A stretch of 64,000 bases of DNA from Ctena decussata (taxonomy: Eukaryota > Mollusca > Bivalvia > Lucinida > Lucinidae). Positions 42,271 to 52,615 of this stretch are shown piece after piece. The translations under genes were made by a program, and so were the position numbers. The notes below the pieces were generated by a model, which was given only the letters and a program-made list of their open reading frames with translations, ran no database searches and was not told the DNA's origin. The stretch lies in assembly GCA_963989385.1 (NCBI GenBank), contig OZ022500.1, positions 18,180,460-18,244,459 of the forward strand, given 5' to 3'. Every line of letters begins with the position of its first letter. The stretch's first letter is position 1.

Positions 42271-42893
42271 CACCTGTGCCATAGGCTCAAGGTGAGCTAT
42301 TGTGATCAGTCAATGTCCAACATCCGTCTTCCTTTGTCCATCATCAACAATTTGCTTTAGATGAGAACTTCTCCGAAACCGCTAGGCCTAGGGCTTTGAT
42401 ATTGAAAATCATCTGCTTCAGAACCCCTGGGCTCAGATGCTTGATGTTATGTATGAAGCAGTGTCTAGTAGACCTTTACCAAGTTTGTTCAAGTGGAGAC
42501 CCTAGGGTCCAAAATTGCTCTGCAGCAGGGGGTTTTGGGTTCCAAAATAAAATAATCTTCTCCAGAAGTGCTAGAATCAGATGCTTGAATTTTGGTATGT
42601 AGCTTTGCCTAGTGGTCATTTACTAACTTTTTTTCAAATGGTGGCCCTAGGGCCCCAAATGGCCAGCCCCAGGGGGTCGTGGGTTTGAACCATAGAAATA
42701 CATATGAAAATATTCAAAAATCTTCTTCAGAACCACTGGGCTCAGATAATTGATATTTTGGTAGGTAGCATTGCCTAGTGGTCTTTTACCATGTTTATTT
42801 AAATGGTAGCCTCAGGGTCCAAAATGGCCCTGCCCCATTAGGTCCTACGTTTGAACCATAGAAATGCATAAGAAAATGTTCAAAAATCTTTTA
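42271..42893 (-). mobile_element. Pearl-like element, CTCACCTGAGCC family, unit 1
   Basis: A hairpin at the plus-left edge (CTCACCTGTGCCATAGGCTC AAGGTGAG) is followed by sequence reading GGACAAAGGAAGACGGATG on minus and about three ~165-185 bp repeats with GGCCCTAGGGCCCCAAATGG, CATAGAAATACATATGAAAA and CTTCTTCAGAACCACTGGGC. Same architecture as the other pearl-like copies but unrelated sequence. Confidence 0.6.
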
Positions 42894-43315
42894 GGCTCAC
42901 CTGAGCCATAGGCTCAAGATGAGCTATTGTGATCAGTCAATCATGCCTGAGTTGTGCCTTTTTTGTCATCAACAATTTGCTTCATAGGTTTTTGGAATAA
43001 CTTTGAAAATTTTCTTGTCTGAAACCATATGGCCTTTAGCCTTGATATTAGGTATGTATTATCACCAGATGGTCCTCTACCAAGTTTATTCAAATTACGG
43101 TCCTAGGGCTTTAATGGCCTCACCCTGGGGGTCAGGTTTTTACAAAGGCTTTTATAGAGAAAACATAAAAAATCTTCTTGCCTAAAACCACTATATGCAG
43201 AGCCTTGGTAATTGGTATATCGCATCACCTAGTTGTCCACTACCAAGTTTTTTCAAATTATGGCCCTGGGGTCAGATGCCCTGCCCTGGGGTCACGTTTT
43301 ACATAAGCTTATAAT
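42894..43315 (-). mobile_element. Pearl-like element, CTCACCTGAGCC family, unit 2
   Basis: A second hairpin CTCACCTGAGCCATAGGCTC AAGATGAG and the same continuation (CTATTGTGATCAGTCAAT, CATCAACAATTTGCTT) as at 42271, followed by two diverged repeats. A tandem second copy, shorter than the first. Confidence 0.6.
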
Positions 43316-43880
43316 GGTGTAGATATTTAACTTCATTATTGTTTTCCATTATCCATACATAAACTACAAACAGTCCACATATATAAGCAACACAATTACA
43401 AGAGTGCAAGAATCATGCAAGTAAAAATGGTCATTTGCCTTCACTATGAGAAGCTTTATCATGTTTATATTATATTTATAAAATATTTATAACTTATAAA
43501 AACAAATTCAGTTAAATTAAACCCTATTTAAAACCAGAAAACTAGAAATTATATAGCCGGTTGTCAGCAGACGTTTTTGGTCCAAAAAGTCTGGTGACAA
43601 CCGGTTGTCAGCAGACAGTTTTGGTCCAAAAAGTCTGGTGACAACCGGTTGTCAGCAGACCTCGCCTATTTGTATCAAGGAAGCAACAAAGAAGTCAGAA
43701 AAATCGTTTCTCTGTGTAAAAATGGTGGAAAAATATAGAGGTGTACCCATTTCACTTTACCTCTTGTCCTGTCCCGCAAAAGTAGATCACCACAAATGGT
43801 CTTGTAGTAAGTGCCCAGAAGACAGACAAATTTCATGAAGAATGACTAAAACTTTTAAAAGGCTGGTTGTCCCATTGATA

Positions 43881-43905
43881 TATACTGAACGTCAAAAGAA
43901 ACGCC
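43881..43905 (+). repeat. Orphan mariner-type end TACTGAACGTCAAAAGAAACGC
   Basis: TACTGAACGTCAAAAGAAAC after a TA matches a TIR motif common in invertebrate mariner-like elements, by recognition. No inverted partner within several kb, so a solo end or chance. Confidence 0.4.
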
Positions 43906-43909
43906 CCCA

Positions 43910-45300
43910 AATTTAAGTTTGATTTTCTTCTGTCAACTTACAGTTTTAGATCACATGTAGCAGAAAATACTACTGACATCTGTCAACAATATAAACTCAC
44001 ATCTGCCAACAATATAAACTTATCTTCTTGCAAAATTTTACCTTGATTAAAGTGTTATCTCAATTTATCCTGAAACATTCAAAATCAATGTAAGAGTTGT
44101 CTTTCCTTTAGCAAAATACCAAATTCTTTCTCAATGGAAATGTGGCTCCATTGAGTCATCATGAAAAACCTGTCAGAGTATTTACCATATAGTGTTCTAA
44201 GAATCTTAATATTGAACTTGACAGCAGTTTGAAGTTGAACACTAGTCAAATTATTTCCCTTGTAATTAAACAAATAGCAAATTGGAAAGACCAATCACAT
44301 CAAACACTCTGCATTGCTACGTAAAATTTCTTTGCATATCTTTTCATTTTAGTCTTGCTTATTCATTTTCACTCCTCCTCTGAACTGCTTTCCTATTCAA
44401 GAAAGACGGGTGTTAAAAGGTCCATGGGAAATCCAATGGTAAGCAAGTGTTACTGTTTCTACTGTCAACTTTCACCAAACTCAAAGCCAGATTGCCTTGA
44501 TATTTTTGCTTTCTTTCACCTTTGCTGCGGACATTATGACTGGAGAAAATTACTGGCCAAACATTTTATGGAACTAACCTTTCAGCTTCTGAAAGTATGG
44601 TAACTTTAAGTTTAACCCCATCAGTAGTGTAATCACAAAAACAAGCGTTCTGGTATTTATAGTTTAGCTAAAGTGTTCATTTTGTCAGAATAGCATAAAC
44701 AAGGTATCTTAAAATGTCTAAATAAAAGTATAAACCTATACCTTCAAATAAATTGGGTATATACATAGTAGGTGTTTCTTTTGATGATAAGTATATATTT
44801 CAGAAATTCAGAGGGTTTGTGTGTGCCATACAAAAAGGTTGCACCTTGCAAGATAAAAGACAATGGCAGCTACTATCTCTATTTTTGTTGTGTGTGTTTT
44901 TTAAATTCTTATTTGCTAACTATAATTTAGAGATGACATTTTCTTTTAAATATTCTTAGGAATACTTTGTAACTTTTGAGACAATGAACCCACCAACAAA
45001 CTTTGTAACCTTTACTTGATCGTCACTGGTACAAGTTCTAAAGTGATTTACTTGCTAATTAGGACCAATAAAATAAATCTAATTACTACAGTTGTCCTTA
45101 TAAACACTTGTTTAGGTTCAAGTAGAATAATTTTATAACTTCAGAAATCATGATCATGTTCATTTTCTTGTACATATTATTACGGTATTACTCTCATCGT
45201 AAAACAAAACAAAACAAAAAAAAAACAGTAAGTGTATAGCTGGTCATTGTGGCCAGCATGTACAACCAATCATTGGTTTGCAAATTACCCCAAAAAACTT
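43910..45300. other. AT-rich non-coding stretch
   Basis: Short direct repeats (CATCTGTCAACAATATAAACT / CATCTGCCAACAATATAAACT at about 43977-44020). (AAAAC)n at 45200-45230. No exon recognised. Confidence 0.4.
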
Positions 45301-45530
45301 ACATTACTGTAAAAATTCTATAAATTGGGACACCTAAAACAATTTCTAATTGTCTTAAAAAAAATGGGTTGGCTATAGGTTTGACAATGCTGTATTGCAT
45401 CCAAAAGATTCAGATGAAATGGCAAACAAGTAAACCCTGATCAGACTTCTCCTTTAACAGCATTCTGATCTGGGCCTGCACTATTTGCTCAGACCTCCCA
45501 CTACATGGAATTTTTATGGCAACCGCAAAA
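45300..45530. mobile_element. Worn MITE with GCAAACAGTG-type core
   Basis: CTGTAAAAATTCTATAAATTGGGAC at the left and ACATGGAATTTTTATGGCA at the right are loose inverses. The core GGCAAACAAGTAAACCCTG / GGGCCTGCACTATTTGC has lost pairing at its centre. Confidence 0.5.
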
Positions 45531-45659
45531 TGCCTTACACTATAGAAATTTTCAGGAGAGACAGTCACAGTGACCTACTTTTATGGACAGTGACCTGCAG
45601 TGGTTGAGACAAACTGCTGGACAGACCACCAAAATTTATTGTGTACAAAAATGTGACTA

Positions 45660-46397
45660 CTCTCTTGTTGAGGCACTCCAGCAAGTGGTTTTTAGTGGAA
45701 CTTTTTTCTTTAAAGAGGCTTAAATATCAAAATTTTAGGTTTAACATACCCAAAGCCATTTCTCGTAGCTAAATACTGACTTGCAGCATATTGCATGACC
45801 TCTTTTGTCTATTTTTTATCATTTTTTGTTTGGATGTGGGTTTTCCAATAGTAAAAAATATTCCTTCTGGTTTCCAGCCTTTGATGAGGTTCATTTTAAT
45901 TTTAATAAAGCTGGGAACCACCCATTGTGACATCACAACAGAAATGATGTCATCATTAATCACCTGATCTGTTTTGGAATGTGACCATTTCAGCAAAGGG
46001 TTGTTTGCAGTGTCAGCTGCACTTATGCATCTTTTTGTTTTCCAAAAAGATATTACTTATGAAAATAACTGCTATAAGATATAAGCATAAATTCTTCTGA
46101 ACTGATTTCATGTTAATTTTATATGAAATGGTAATTTTCAAGAATGTGCTTGAAACATGCCACCCCTACAGCAATAATGGTTATCTTGAGGCGGCCATTA
46201 TGAAACTGAAAAAAATACATTGCAAGAGATTACTTTCCAAGCTTGAGAGCATGCCAATGAATTTCAAAAACTCTACTGGACAAATCTGACTACGAGAAAT
46301 GGTAGTAAACTGAACCATGTAAGTGGAATTTGCTGTTTCTTTATCCTTTAAGTATAAACTTCGAAAAACCACTTGCTGGAGTGCCTCAACAAGAGAG
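45660..46397. mobile_element. 738 bp TA-flanked TIR element
   Basis: CTCTCTTGTTGAGGCACTCC AGCAAGTGGTTTTT is exactly inverted at the right end (34 bp, no mismatch), with TA on both sides (45658-45659, 46398-46399). A second inverted motif, CCATTTCTCGTAG, lies inside each end (45757 and complement at 46291). The TA target suggests a Tc1/mariner-type source. No transposase frame. Perfect TIRs suggest recent movement. Confidence 0.85.
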
Positions 46398-46516
46398 TAA
46401 TTTCTTCCTACTGGCAGCCCATGTTATTACTGGAGGCATCTAGCAATCAGCAAAATGACCTGGCAGTTTTACCTCCTTTTCAAAATAGTTCAGTTGTACC
46501 AGGGCAATAGCACACT

Positions 46517-46757
46517 GGCCCCGAGGTTATAAAACTTTTTTCGTGCACAACTCAGCTGAGCATGAAATTTTCTCTGCTGATAAATATGAAAATGCCAACT
46601 AATGTTGGCATTTTCATATTCATAAGCAGAGAAAATTTCATACTCAGCCAAATTGAGCAAGAAAACAACCATACTTATCAGTAATTTGCTATTTATTAGC
46701 AGGTAAAATTTCATGTTCAACTCAGCTGAGCATGAAAAAAGTTTTATAACCTTGGGC
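46517..46757. mobile_element. Long fold-back MITE related to the GAGGTTATAAAAC family
   Basis: GGCCCCGAGGTTATAAAACTT pairs with AAGTTTTATAACCTTGGGCC. Inside, GCATGAAATTTTCTCTGC... and a centre of AATGCCAACTAATGTTGGCATT form further hairpins, and AACTCAGCTGAGCATGAAA occurs in both outer arms. Shares its outer end with 6836 and 39286 but is longer. Confidence 0.75.
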
Positions 46758-47119
46758 CCTGGTCTGGCATTCATCACAGCCAACAAAGGCAACGTACTAT
46801 AAAACTTGATTTTTTTTGCATATCTCTTAGATTAATTTCAAACTATTATTCTTACGGACCTGGCAGTTTGTTATACCTCTTAGTCAGACCAGATTTTTGA
46901 AGAAATTCCATCTAGTATATATGCAGTGCTTGAATAAGTTTCTTTACCGATTCGTTGCATAGACGCTGTAGTCCAAATTGTTTTCAAGCATTTCTTGAAT
47001 ATGCGTATGAATTCATTAAAACTTTTGATTCCTATTTCAAGAGCCGGGGATCGGATAGTCCGTAAGACTATACTTCTGAAACAAACTTATCCTGATGAGA
47101 TTCATGTACATTGTCTTTC

Positions 47120-47285
47120 GTTACCTGTGTTGAATGCCAGACCAGTGTGAATTATAAGGAGGGAGCACATGAAGAGATGCCATATAGGTTTGGACTGATC
47201 TTGCCCCAAGAGGGACTCAAACCTGCAAGCTCCTTATCAGAAGTCAGGATCGCTAACCACTCGGCTTTGCATATACCATGCTTTG
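47120..47285 (-). mobile_element. tRNA-derived SINE, minus strand
   Basis: On minus, GCCGAGTGGTTAGCGATCC is a good A-box region and GGTTTGAGTCC (plus 47214-47224) a good B box; between them is a long arm. The body continues left to about 47120. No duplication recognised. Confidence 0.55.
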
Positions 47286-47514
47286 CAATGTTACCAGCTA
47301 ATATTTACTCATTAAGGAAAAAGACGGTAAATCCTACCTAGAACTTACTATCATCCAATTAGATTTACACTACAGTAAATATTGGTTTAAAATCCAAATT
47401 AAAATTTTCATTCAAAAATTTCTTTTCATTCATTCCAATTCTGAAACAAATAGGCCAAAAATATCCATTACTTGTATACCATAAGGTCTCAAAACATTGG
47501 GACATGAAGTAAGC

Positions 47515-47592
47515 CCCCAAGCAAACAGTGTAGACCCCGATAAGACTGCTCCTAGGAGCAGTCTTATCAGTGTCTGTACTGTTTGCCCTTCT
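47515..47592. repeat. GCAAACAGTG palindrome, intact
   Basis: AGCAAACAGTGTAGACCCCG / GTGTCTGTACTGTTTGCCC around AGACTGCTCCTAGGAGCAGTC, exact at the centre. Confidence 0.75.
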
Positions 47593-47639
47593 GCATGCAA
47601 TTCTTCTGAAATATTGCCGAATTGTCTCGTTTTTTAGGG

Positions 47640-48000
47640 TGAGTACCGTAACTGGTTAAAAGTGTCGCAATTCAAGGGTACATTGTAATTACGGTACCCA
47701 CATTCATAACATAGCTGCCGTCTGTCACAGTCAACCAAGCCCGAAATTTCACAAGTTTAAAACAATAGGACTGTCCCATTCTTACCACCCTATCTTCAGT
47801 GCTAATTGTCTGTCTAATGTATAATGATCAGATACCATTGTCTTTCTGGGTGTAAATATTTGTATCAATACCCATCAATACAATTTAAATACCCAACAAT
47901 ACAATTTAAATTAAAAGCTTCGTAACTTCCATTTAAATAGGCAAGCAGGTCAGTGAATACAGTCAGATTAAAATGCACAGTTAACATGATGGTAAAAGAT
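47640..48000. other. Unassigned non-coding stretch
   Basis: CAATACAATTTAAATACCCAA occurs in tandem around 47877-47915; nothing else. Confidence 0.4.
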
Positions 48001-48019
48001 GAAATCATCTGCTCTTGAT

Positions 48020-48214
48020 TGGATGGATGCAATTTTACGTCCTTTTCAACAGTATTTCAGCCATATCAGGACGATTGGAGGGTGATAATGAAAGGCTGTG
48101 TGCAATGAAACTCTGTTAACCTTCAAAAACTTTTCCACCTCCAGCAGGAGTCAAACTCTGGACTGCTAGATCAGCAGGCCAGCACTTAACCCGCTGAGCC
48201 ACTGGGGCTTCTCA
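48020..48214 (-). mobile_element. SINE, ACGTCCTTTT family, left member of an inverted pair
   Basis: On minus: tRNA-like head CCAGTGGCTCAGCGGGTTAA (A-box-like), AGTTTGACTCC (B-box-like), CAGCCTTTCATTATCACC, CTGAAATACTGTTGAAAAGG and ACGTAAAATTGCATCC at the tail. Head-to-head with the copy at 48217-48405. Confidence 0.75.
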
Positions 48215-48216
48215 CT

Positions 48217-48405
48217 CTACTGAAAGGCCTCAGTGAGTTAAACCTTGCTATGCTAGTGGTCCGGGTTCAAATCAATTCTTTTCAACTGTAAACAGGGTTC
48301 CATTACACACAGCCTTTTTCCCCACCCTCCCATCATCCTGACACGACCGAAATACTGTTGAAAAGGATGTAAAATCTCAAATCATTCATCCATCCATCCA
48401 CTAGA
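48217..48405 (+). mobile_element. SINE, ACGTCCTTTT family, right member of an inverted pair
   Basis: On plus: worn head GGCCTCAGTGAGTTAAACC, B-box-like CGGGTTCAAATC, CATTACACACAGCC, ACCGAAATACTGTTGAAAAG and a (CATC)n tail at 48387-48402. Together with the left copy it can fold into a ~190 bp stem. Confidence 0.75.
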
Positions 48406-48867
48406 ACACTGCTAGTATTTGTGTCAGATCCTTTTTGGTAATGACAGTAGTAAATTTAATGCCCCATATTTAGCATAATCATGCAAAAGAAACATACCAA
48501 GATATTTTGTATTGACTGAAGTGTTAAATACATATTTATAATAATGTTTTTTGAGTAAATAGGCTTAACTGTTTAATATAAATAATAGGTATAATCTCGA
48601 ACACTAAACCTGCCAAAACTTTAAAAACATGCTGAAGAAAGAACTACACGAGGGCCATAATGGCCCTAAATCGCTTCTGTGGATCTTAATCAATTAATTC
48701 TCAATTTTTTAGACCTGCAGAACGCAGAATGATTTTAAGATACAGGGTGCACAAGATCATTTTTGCTGCAAACTGAAGATTTATTAGCTTTCCTTGATTC
48801 GGAATTTACAAAGCTTGCTTAAGTCCTACCCTTTAGACTGGACAATGAACTGACACACCAATGAGGA

Positions 48868-49098
48868 TTTGTTTGTTTAGGGTTTAACAGCCCTTTGAGA
48901 CAGTATTTCAGTCTATATAGGGCCGTCTCCCAGAGAGGAAGAAAGAGGAGAAATGACAGACTGGAGAAAAAATGTCCAAACAACCACATCCGCACCTACT
49001 GCAAGCACAGTATGTCCTTGCCCTTCAATGTTCCAAATCAGTAGGACGCCCTGGCACTGGAAGTTACACACAGCACCATCGCACCACCCGACCACCCC
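48868..49098 (-). mobile_element. SINE, GACGGCCCGATATAG family, copy 2, with 14 bp duplication
   Basis: CACACCAATGAGGA is duplicated exactly (48854-48867 and 49099-49112). The minus strand shows the same order as 15332-15533: GTGTAACTTCCAGTGCCAGG, GCAGTAGGTGCGG, CTTTCTTCCTCTCTGGG, ACTGAAATACTGTCTCAAAG. A perfect duplication indicates recent insertion. Confidence 0.88.
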
Positions 49099-49299
49099 CA
49101 CACCAATGAGGAGTGCCACTGCTGAGTGCAAGCAGCAGTTTATGCCATTTGGTGTAAATTTAGGTACAGGACAATATTTGGAATAGAGCTGTAAACCATG
49201 CAATTTATCGCCAACAATGGAATAATAAATGTCACTGTTCTTTGTTCATATTTGAGTCCACTGGGACAATTTCTTTAGACAACAGCTCAATAAGACAAT

Positions 49300-49510
49300 G
49301 GCCCCAATTATTGGGACAGACATGCCCGATAAAACACTGCAGACCCAGATCACACTGTTCCTTTTTAAGGAGCATTCTAAAAAAGGAGCAGTCTGATCAA
49401 GGTCTGCAATGTCTGCAAACTCTTCCAGCAAAATTTTTACACATTGGGGATAATAAAATTGACTTCGTAATTTCAGAAAAATTACAGTAACTGATTAGGG
49501 TGTCCCAATA
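49300..49510. mobile_element. Worn MITE with GCAAACAGTG-type core
   Basis: CCCCAATTATTGGGACAGAC at the left and GGGTGTCCCAATATTTTAGG at the right; the core AACACTGCAGACCCAGATCA / GATCAAGGTCTGCAATGTCTGC has an internal duplication (AAGGAGCATTCTAAAAAAGG). Confidence 0.55.
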
Positions 49511-49534
49511 TTTTAGGTTATGGTTAAAAAAATT

Positions 49535-49745
49535 TAGTATTGGGACAGTCAACTCAAAGCAAACAGTGAAGACCAAGATCAGACTGCTCCCCAGGAGCAG
49601 TCTGATCAGGGTCTACACTGTTTTCCACCTCATCCATATGTCTAGGACAAAGTAACTGCATTTTAAAAAGAAAAATTCCATTTTTGGGGCAAAAATATGG
49701 CAATTATTTAGGTGTCCCAATTTTTAGAACTTTTACGGTAATTAC
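49535..49745. mobile_element. MITE with intact GCAAACAGTG palindrome
   Basis: TTTAGTATTGGGACAGTC and GGTGTCCCAATTTTTAGAAC are inverted ends. Core GCAAACAGTGAAGACC / GGGTCTACACTGTTTTCC around GACTGCTCCCCAGGAGCAGTC (49558-49625). Adjacent to the copy at 49300. Confidence 0.65.
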
Positions 49746-50269
49746 CATAAATGGCATTCCTGCAATACCAGAACAAAAGGAGGCAGGACTTGTGGAACTG
49801 TTTAAAGGCTGGCATTGTCTAGTAAAGGAATTATATGTTTAGAGTAGAATTGATTTTTCTGTCAAAGGCAGTGAAATAAGATTAGAGAGCCGATACATTA
49901 GGGAGTTGTTTTGGCTCGGAAGCTATGTGGTGTAGCAGATGGATTTATGATGCCGGCAATTCTTGATTACATCACTCTTGGCAGAATCAGCAAATTACAT
50001 CCTGAATGGAAAGGACGGAATTTCCAGATACTGTTACAGGCATTAAGACTATTAATCCTTTCATAACTGGATTTCTGTCATGGAAACGTTCATCTATTCC
50101 CCAGCGAAACTCTGTTCTTGTACAGTTCATGAACAATCTAGAACATCAAGAACAGCTCTAAAACTATTCATAATCATTGCTCCAGAACATAATCTAGGGT
50201 ATATTCAAGAACTATTAAGTATAATGATCAAAAGTTAAAAGTTCTTGAAGTGTTTTATAAGATGGATAA

Positions 50270-50435
50270 CCTGTGATTTTACGTCCTTTTCAACGGTATT
50301 TAAGCCAAATCAGGATGTTGGGCAGGTAAAAAAGAAAAGCTGTGTGGAATGGAACCCAATTTATGGTTGAAAAGATTTCCACCTCCAGCAGATCAACAGG
50401 CCAGCACTGAACCTACTGAGCTACTAGGTTTTCTA
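50270..50435 (-). mobile_element. SINE of the ACGTCCTTTT family, worn
   Basis: TGATTTTACGTCCTTTTCAAC, GTATTTAAGCCAAATCAGGA, AAAGCTGTGTGGAATGGAACC, TTTCCACCTCCAGCAG and CCAGCACTGAACC in the same order as 48020, minus orientation. Confidence 0.65.
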
Positions 50436-50599
50436 AGTTTCTTGAACAAGCTTAGTGCAGTTCAAGAATCTACACATGTTCCAAAGCCAATCTCTAATGC
50501 ATGTGTTTAATAACAAAAGCAAAACAGTTATGAAGCTTGATGTGCACTAGAAGACTTAATGAATCCTTAACTAATGACTTTGTCAAACTAAACGAGAAA

Positions 50600-50665
50600 T
50601 TGTGTTTGTGAAACACTATGCCCCCAACCATATGCTTACCACTTAAGGTGTCAAACCTTAGAATG
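50600..50665 (+). repeat. Left-end fragment of a pearl-like element
   Basis: GTGTTTGTGAAACACTATGC CCCCAACCATATGCTTACC matches the left end at 260-305. No core repeats or right hairpin follow, so it is a truncated or solo end. Confidence 0.65.
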
Positions 50666-50731
50666 TCTAATTCTGAAAAGGAGTTACCTAATCTTTACCA
50701 CACCGGGAAGGCGGCAACCGAAAACACTAAT

Positions 50732-50849
50732 GCAGTCGACGAATGAGGATCAAAAACCGTTAGAAACAGCGTTTTAGATCGCAAATTGGCGACAATTTGC
50801 AATCGAAAACACTGTTTCTAATGGTTTTTGATCCGCATTAATTGACTGT
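50732..50849. mobile_element. Fold-back MITE, GATCAAAAACCGTTAGAAACAG family
   Basis: GGATCAAAAACCGTTAGAAAC pairs with GTTTCTAATGGTTTTTGATCC; inner GATCGCAAATTG pairs with CAATTTGCAATCG across a four-base loop. About 118 bp in all. The only copy I see here. Confidence 0.8.
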
Positions 50850-51061
50850 GAAGAGCTTTTCTGACTGCCACCTACCCTGTGTGTTTACAAAAATATTAAA
50901 TTGTCCATACTGAATTAAGAGCCTAGTCGTTCATCTGATCTTGAAACTATTTAAAAACCTTTTGAAAATATATGTCAAGAACTTTTAGTTCGAGTTAGGG
51001 AACTTTAAATTCCCAAAATATTCCTCAACAATTCTTGAAACTGTGTTCGGAACAGTTCAGG

Positions 51062-51303
51062 GGGTGGTCGGGTGGTGCTATGGTACTGTGTATAACTTCC
51101 AGTGCCGGGGCGTCCTACTGATTTGGAACATTGTAGGGCAAGGGCCTTCTGTGCTTGCAGTAGGTGCGATTGGGGCATTGTTTGGACATTTTTCTCTTGT
51201 CTATCATTTCTCTTCTTTCTCCCTCCCTCTGGGAGATGGCCCGATATAGACTGAAATACTGTCTCAAAGGGCTGTTAAACCCAAAACAATGAATCAATCA
51301 ACA
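51062..51303 (+). mobile_element. SINE, GACGGCCCGATATAG family, copy 3
   Basis: Same order as 15332-15533 (GGTGGTGCTATGG, GCAGTAGGTGCG, TTCTTTCTCCCTCCCTC, GATGGCCCGATATAGACTG, AAAGGGCTGTTAAACCCAAA, AATCAATCAAC tail). Flanks GAACAGTTCAGG (51050-51061) and GAACAGTTTAGG (51304-51315) differ at one base: an ageing duplication. Confidence 0.83.
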
Positions 51304-51543
51304 GAACAGTTTAGGAAAATACATTCGCATTCTACAATTTGAGCAAACTGTGTCTACTGGAGCAGTGTGGGTCAATACTGCCTGCTTCAACAGTCATGTC
51401 ACAATATTAACCCATTTATGCCCAGTGGACTCTTCTATCCTTATCAAATGGATGAGTCCATTTGTCAATTCAGGGGTCTCTGGTTCAGTTTGTGATTATC
51501 AATTTTACTTTATTTTAAGAGAAATAACCGTTTGTCATATGCA

Positions 51544-51612
51544 AATAGTGTAAACCCTGATCAGATGCCACGTTTTGTGGTGTCTGATCTGGGTCTGCCC
51601 TGTTTGCCTGTG
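51544..51612. repeat. GCAAACAGTG-family palindrome with ATGCCACGTTTTGTGG core
   Basis: GCAAATAGTGTAAACCCTGA pairs with TCTGGGTCTGCCCTGTTTGC; the centre is GATGCCACGTTTTGTGGTGTC and not the usual CTGCTCC, so a subfamily with a different core. Confidence 0.6.
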
Positions 51613-51640
51613 TCCCATTTTTAGAACACTAGGATTAATG

Positions 51641-51933
51641 GAGAATATGATGAACTCCTGACACCGGTCAAGAAACGGAAACTAAGGTGATTTGGCCACG
51701 TCTCAAGGTCTTCTGGTTTAGCAAAGACAATTCTTCAGGGCACAGTGAAAGGAAAAAGAAGAAGAGGTAGACAGAAGAAGAGGTGGGAAGACAATATCAA
51801 GGAGTGGACAGGGATGGATTTGGCCAGCTCAACCAGGGCAGCTGAAGACAGGACAAGGTGGAAAGGGATTGTTTGGAAGTCATCTGTGGTGCCCCAATGA
51901 CCTAGTAAGGTTATGGGATAGAATAGAATAGAA
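51641..51933 (+). mobile_element. 5'-truncated LINE tail with 11 bp duplication
   Basis: TAGGATTAATG flanks it on both sides (51630-51640 and 51934-51944). It holds only the last ~85 codons of a reverse-transcriptase protein and ends in a GATAGAATAGAATAGAA tail. 5' truncation, a short repeat tail and a perfect duplication are hallmarks of target-primed reverse transcription. It is not from the LINE at 29613-37958, whose protein ends differently. Confidence 0.88.
51646..51900 (+). pseudogene. C-terminal fragment of a LINE reverse-transcriptase protein
   Basis: In one frame: DELLTPVKKRKLR, then TGA (51688-51690), then FGHVSRSSGLAKTILQGTVK, KGKRRRGRQKKRWEDNIKEW, TGMDLASSTRAAEDRTRW, KSSVVPQ and stop at 51898-51900. 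RLRWFGHV and RGRQKKRWEDNIKEW are the familiar C-terminal signature of one clade of invertebrate LINE proteins. The TGA stands where Trp (TGG) is expected, a single base change that kills the frame. Everything N-terminal is missing, so it was never functional at this site. Confidence 0.88.
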
Positions 51934-51949
51934 TAGGATTAATGACTTA

Positions 51950-52610
51950 AGGTGTGTGGGTTATCCTCCAGACAAAAGTGTTATGGGTGCAAGGACAAAT
52001 GATCATACGAAAAGAGACCATTTCCATATTCCCCTTCGATTTGTAGGGGAACAAATAAATAATAATAATAATAAAGACTTTATTTTCAGTGGGTGACACA
52101 ATTAGCTACAAGCTACTCTTCCTTGAGGCCCACTTAACAAAATATGTCATAAGAAACAAACAGACAAACAGAGATGGACGAACAGACTGTAAGACGAAAA
52201 CTATATGTTCCTTGACATATTTCATATGCCCAGGATAAGGTATAAGAGTAATTTACTAATTATACCATATAGTCAAATTAAAGTGACTGTCTAACAGAAC
52301 AGCAAACATCACTGAAAGTTGGCTAAAGACTACTTTTCAAAATATCTAAATTTTAGAAAAAGCAAAACGAAACCAGCCTACCATGACATTCTTGAGCTGC
52401 TGGACTTTTAGAATTCCTCAGATGCTGGACTTATCAGTTCATTTCCAAAACCATGACCTTAATTCACATGCCAAAACATGAGCAATTCCTGCAAGATTCC
52501 TTCACACCAAGATCCTGATAAAACACTTCTAAACTCTGCAAGATATGCTGTTTTTGCTACCCTATTTCCAATATCATCCAGCTCCTAATGGCCTTGACAG
52601 CCCCTTAATG
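51950..52610. other. Unassigned stretch
   Basis: (AATAATAAT)n at about 52058-52072; nothing recognisable otherwise. Confidence 0.35.
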
Positions 52611-52615
52611 GTAAT

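Larger units (their letters stand above)
40474..43660. mobile_element. 3.2 kb element with long TIRs built of 44 bp tandem repeats
   Basis: Each end starts with about 2.5 copies of a 44 bp unit, GTCTGCTGACAACCGGTTGT followed by CACCAGACTTTTTGGACC, inverted at the other end (40474-40580 and 43554-43660). The inverted similarity continues inward for at least 200 bp (for example TTCTCATAGTTAAGGCAAAT at 40658 versus the complement of ATTTGCCTTCACTATGAGAA at 43431). I saw no clear flanking duplication. No transposase frame; the interior holds pearl-like units. Long TIRs with repeated subterminal sites are a feature of Mutator-like and Kolobok-like transposons, but family is unassigned. Confidence 0.78.
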
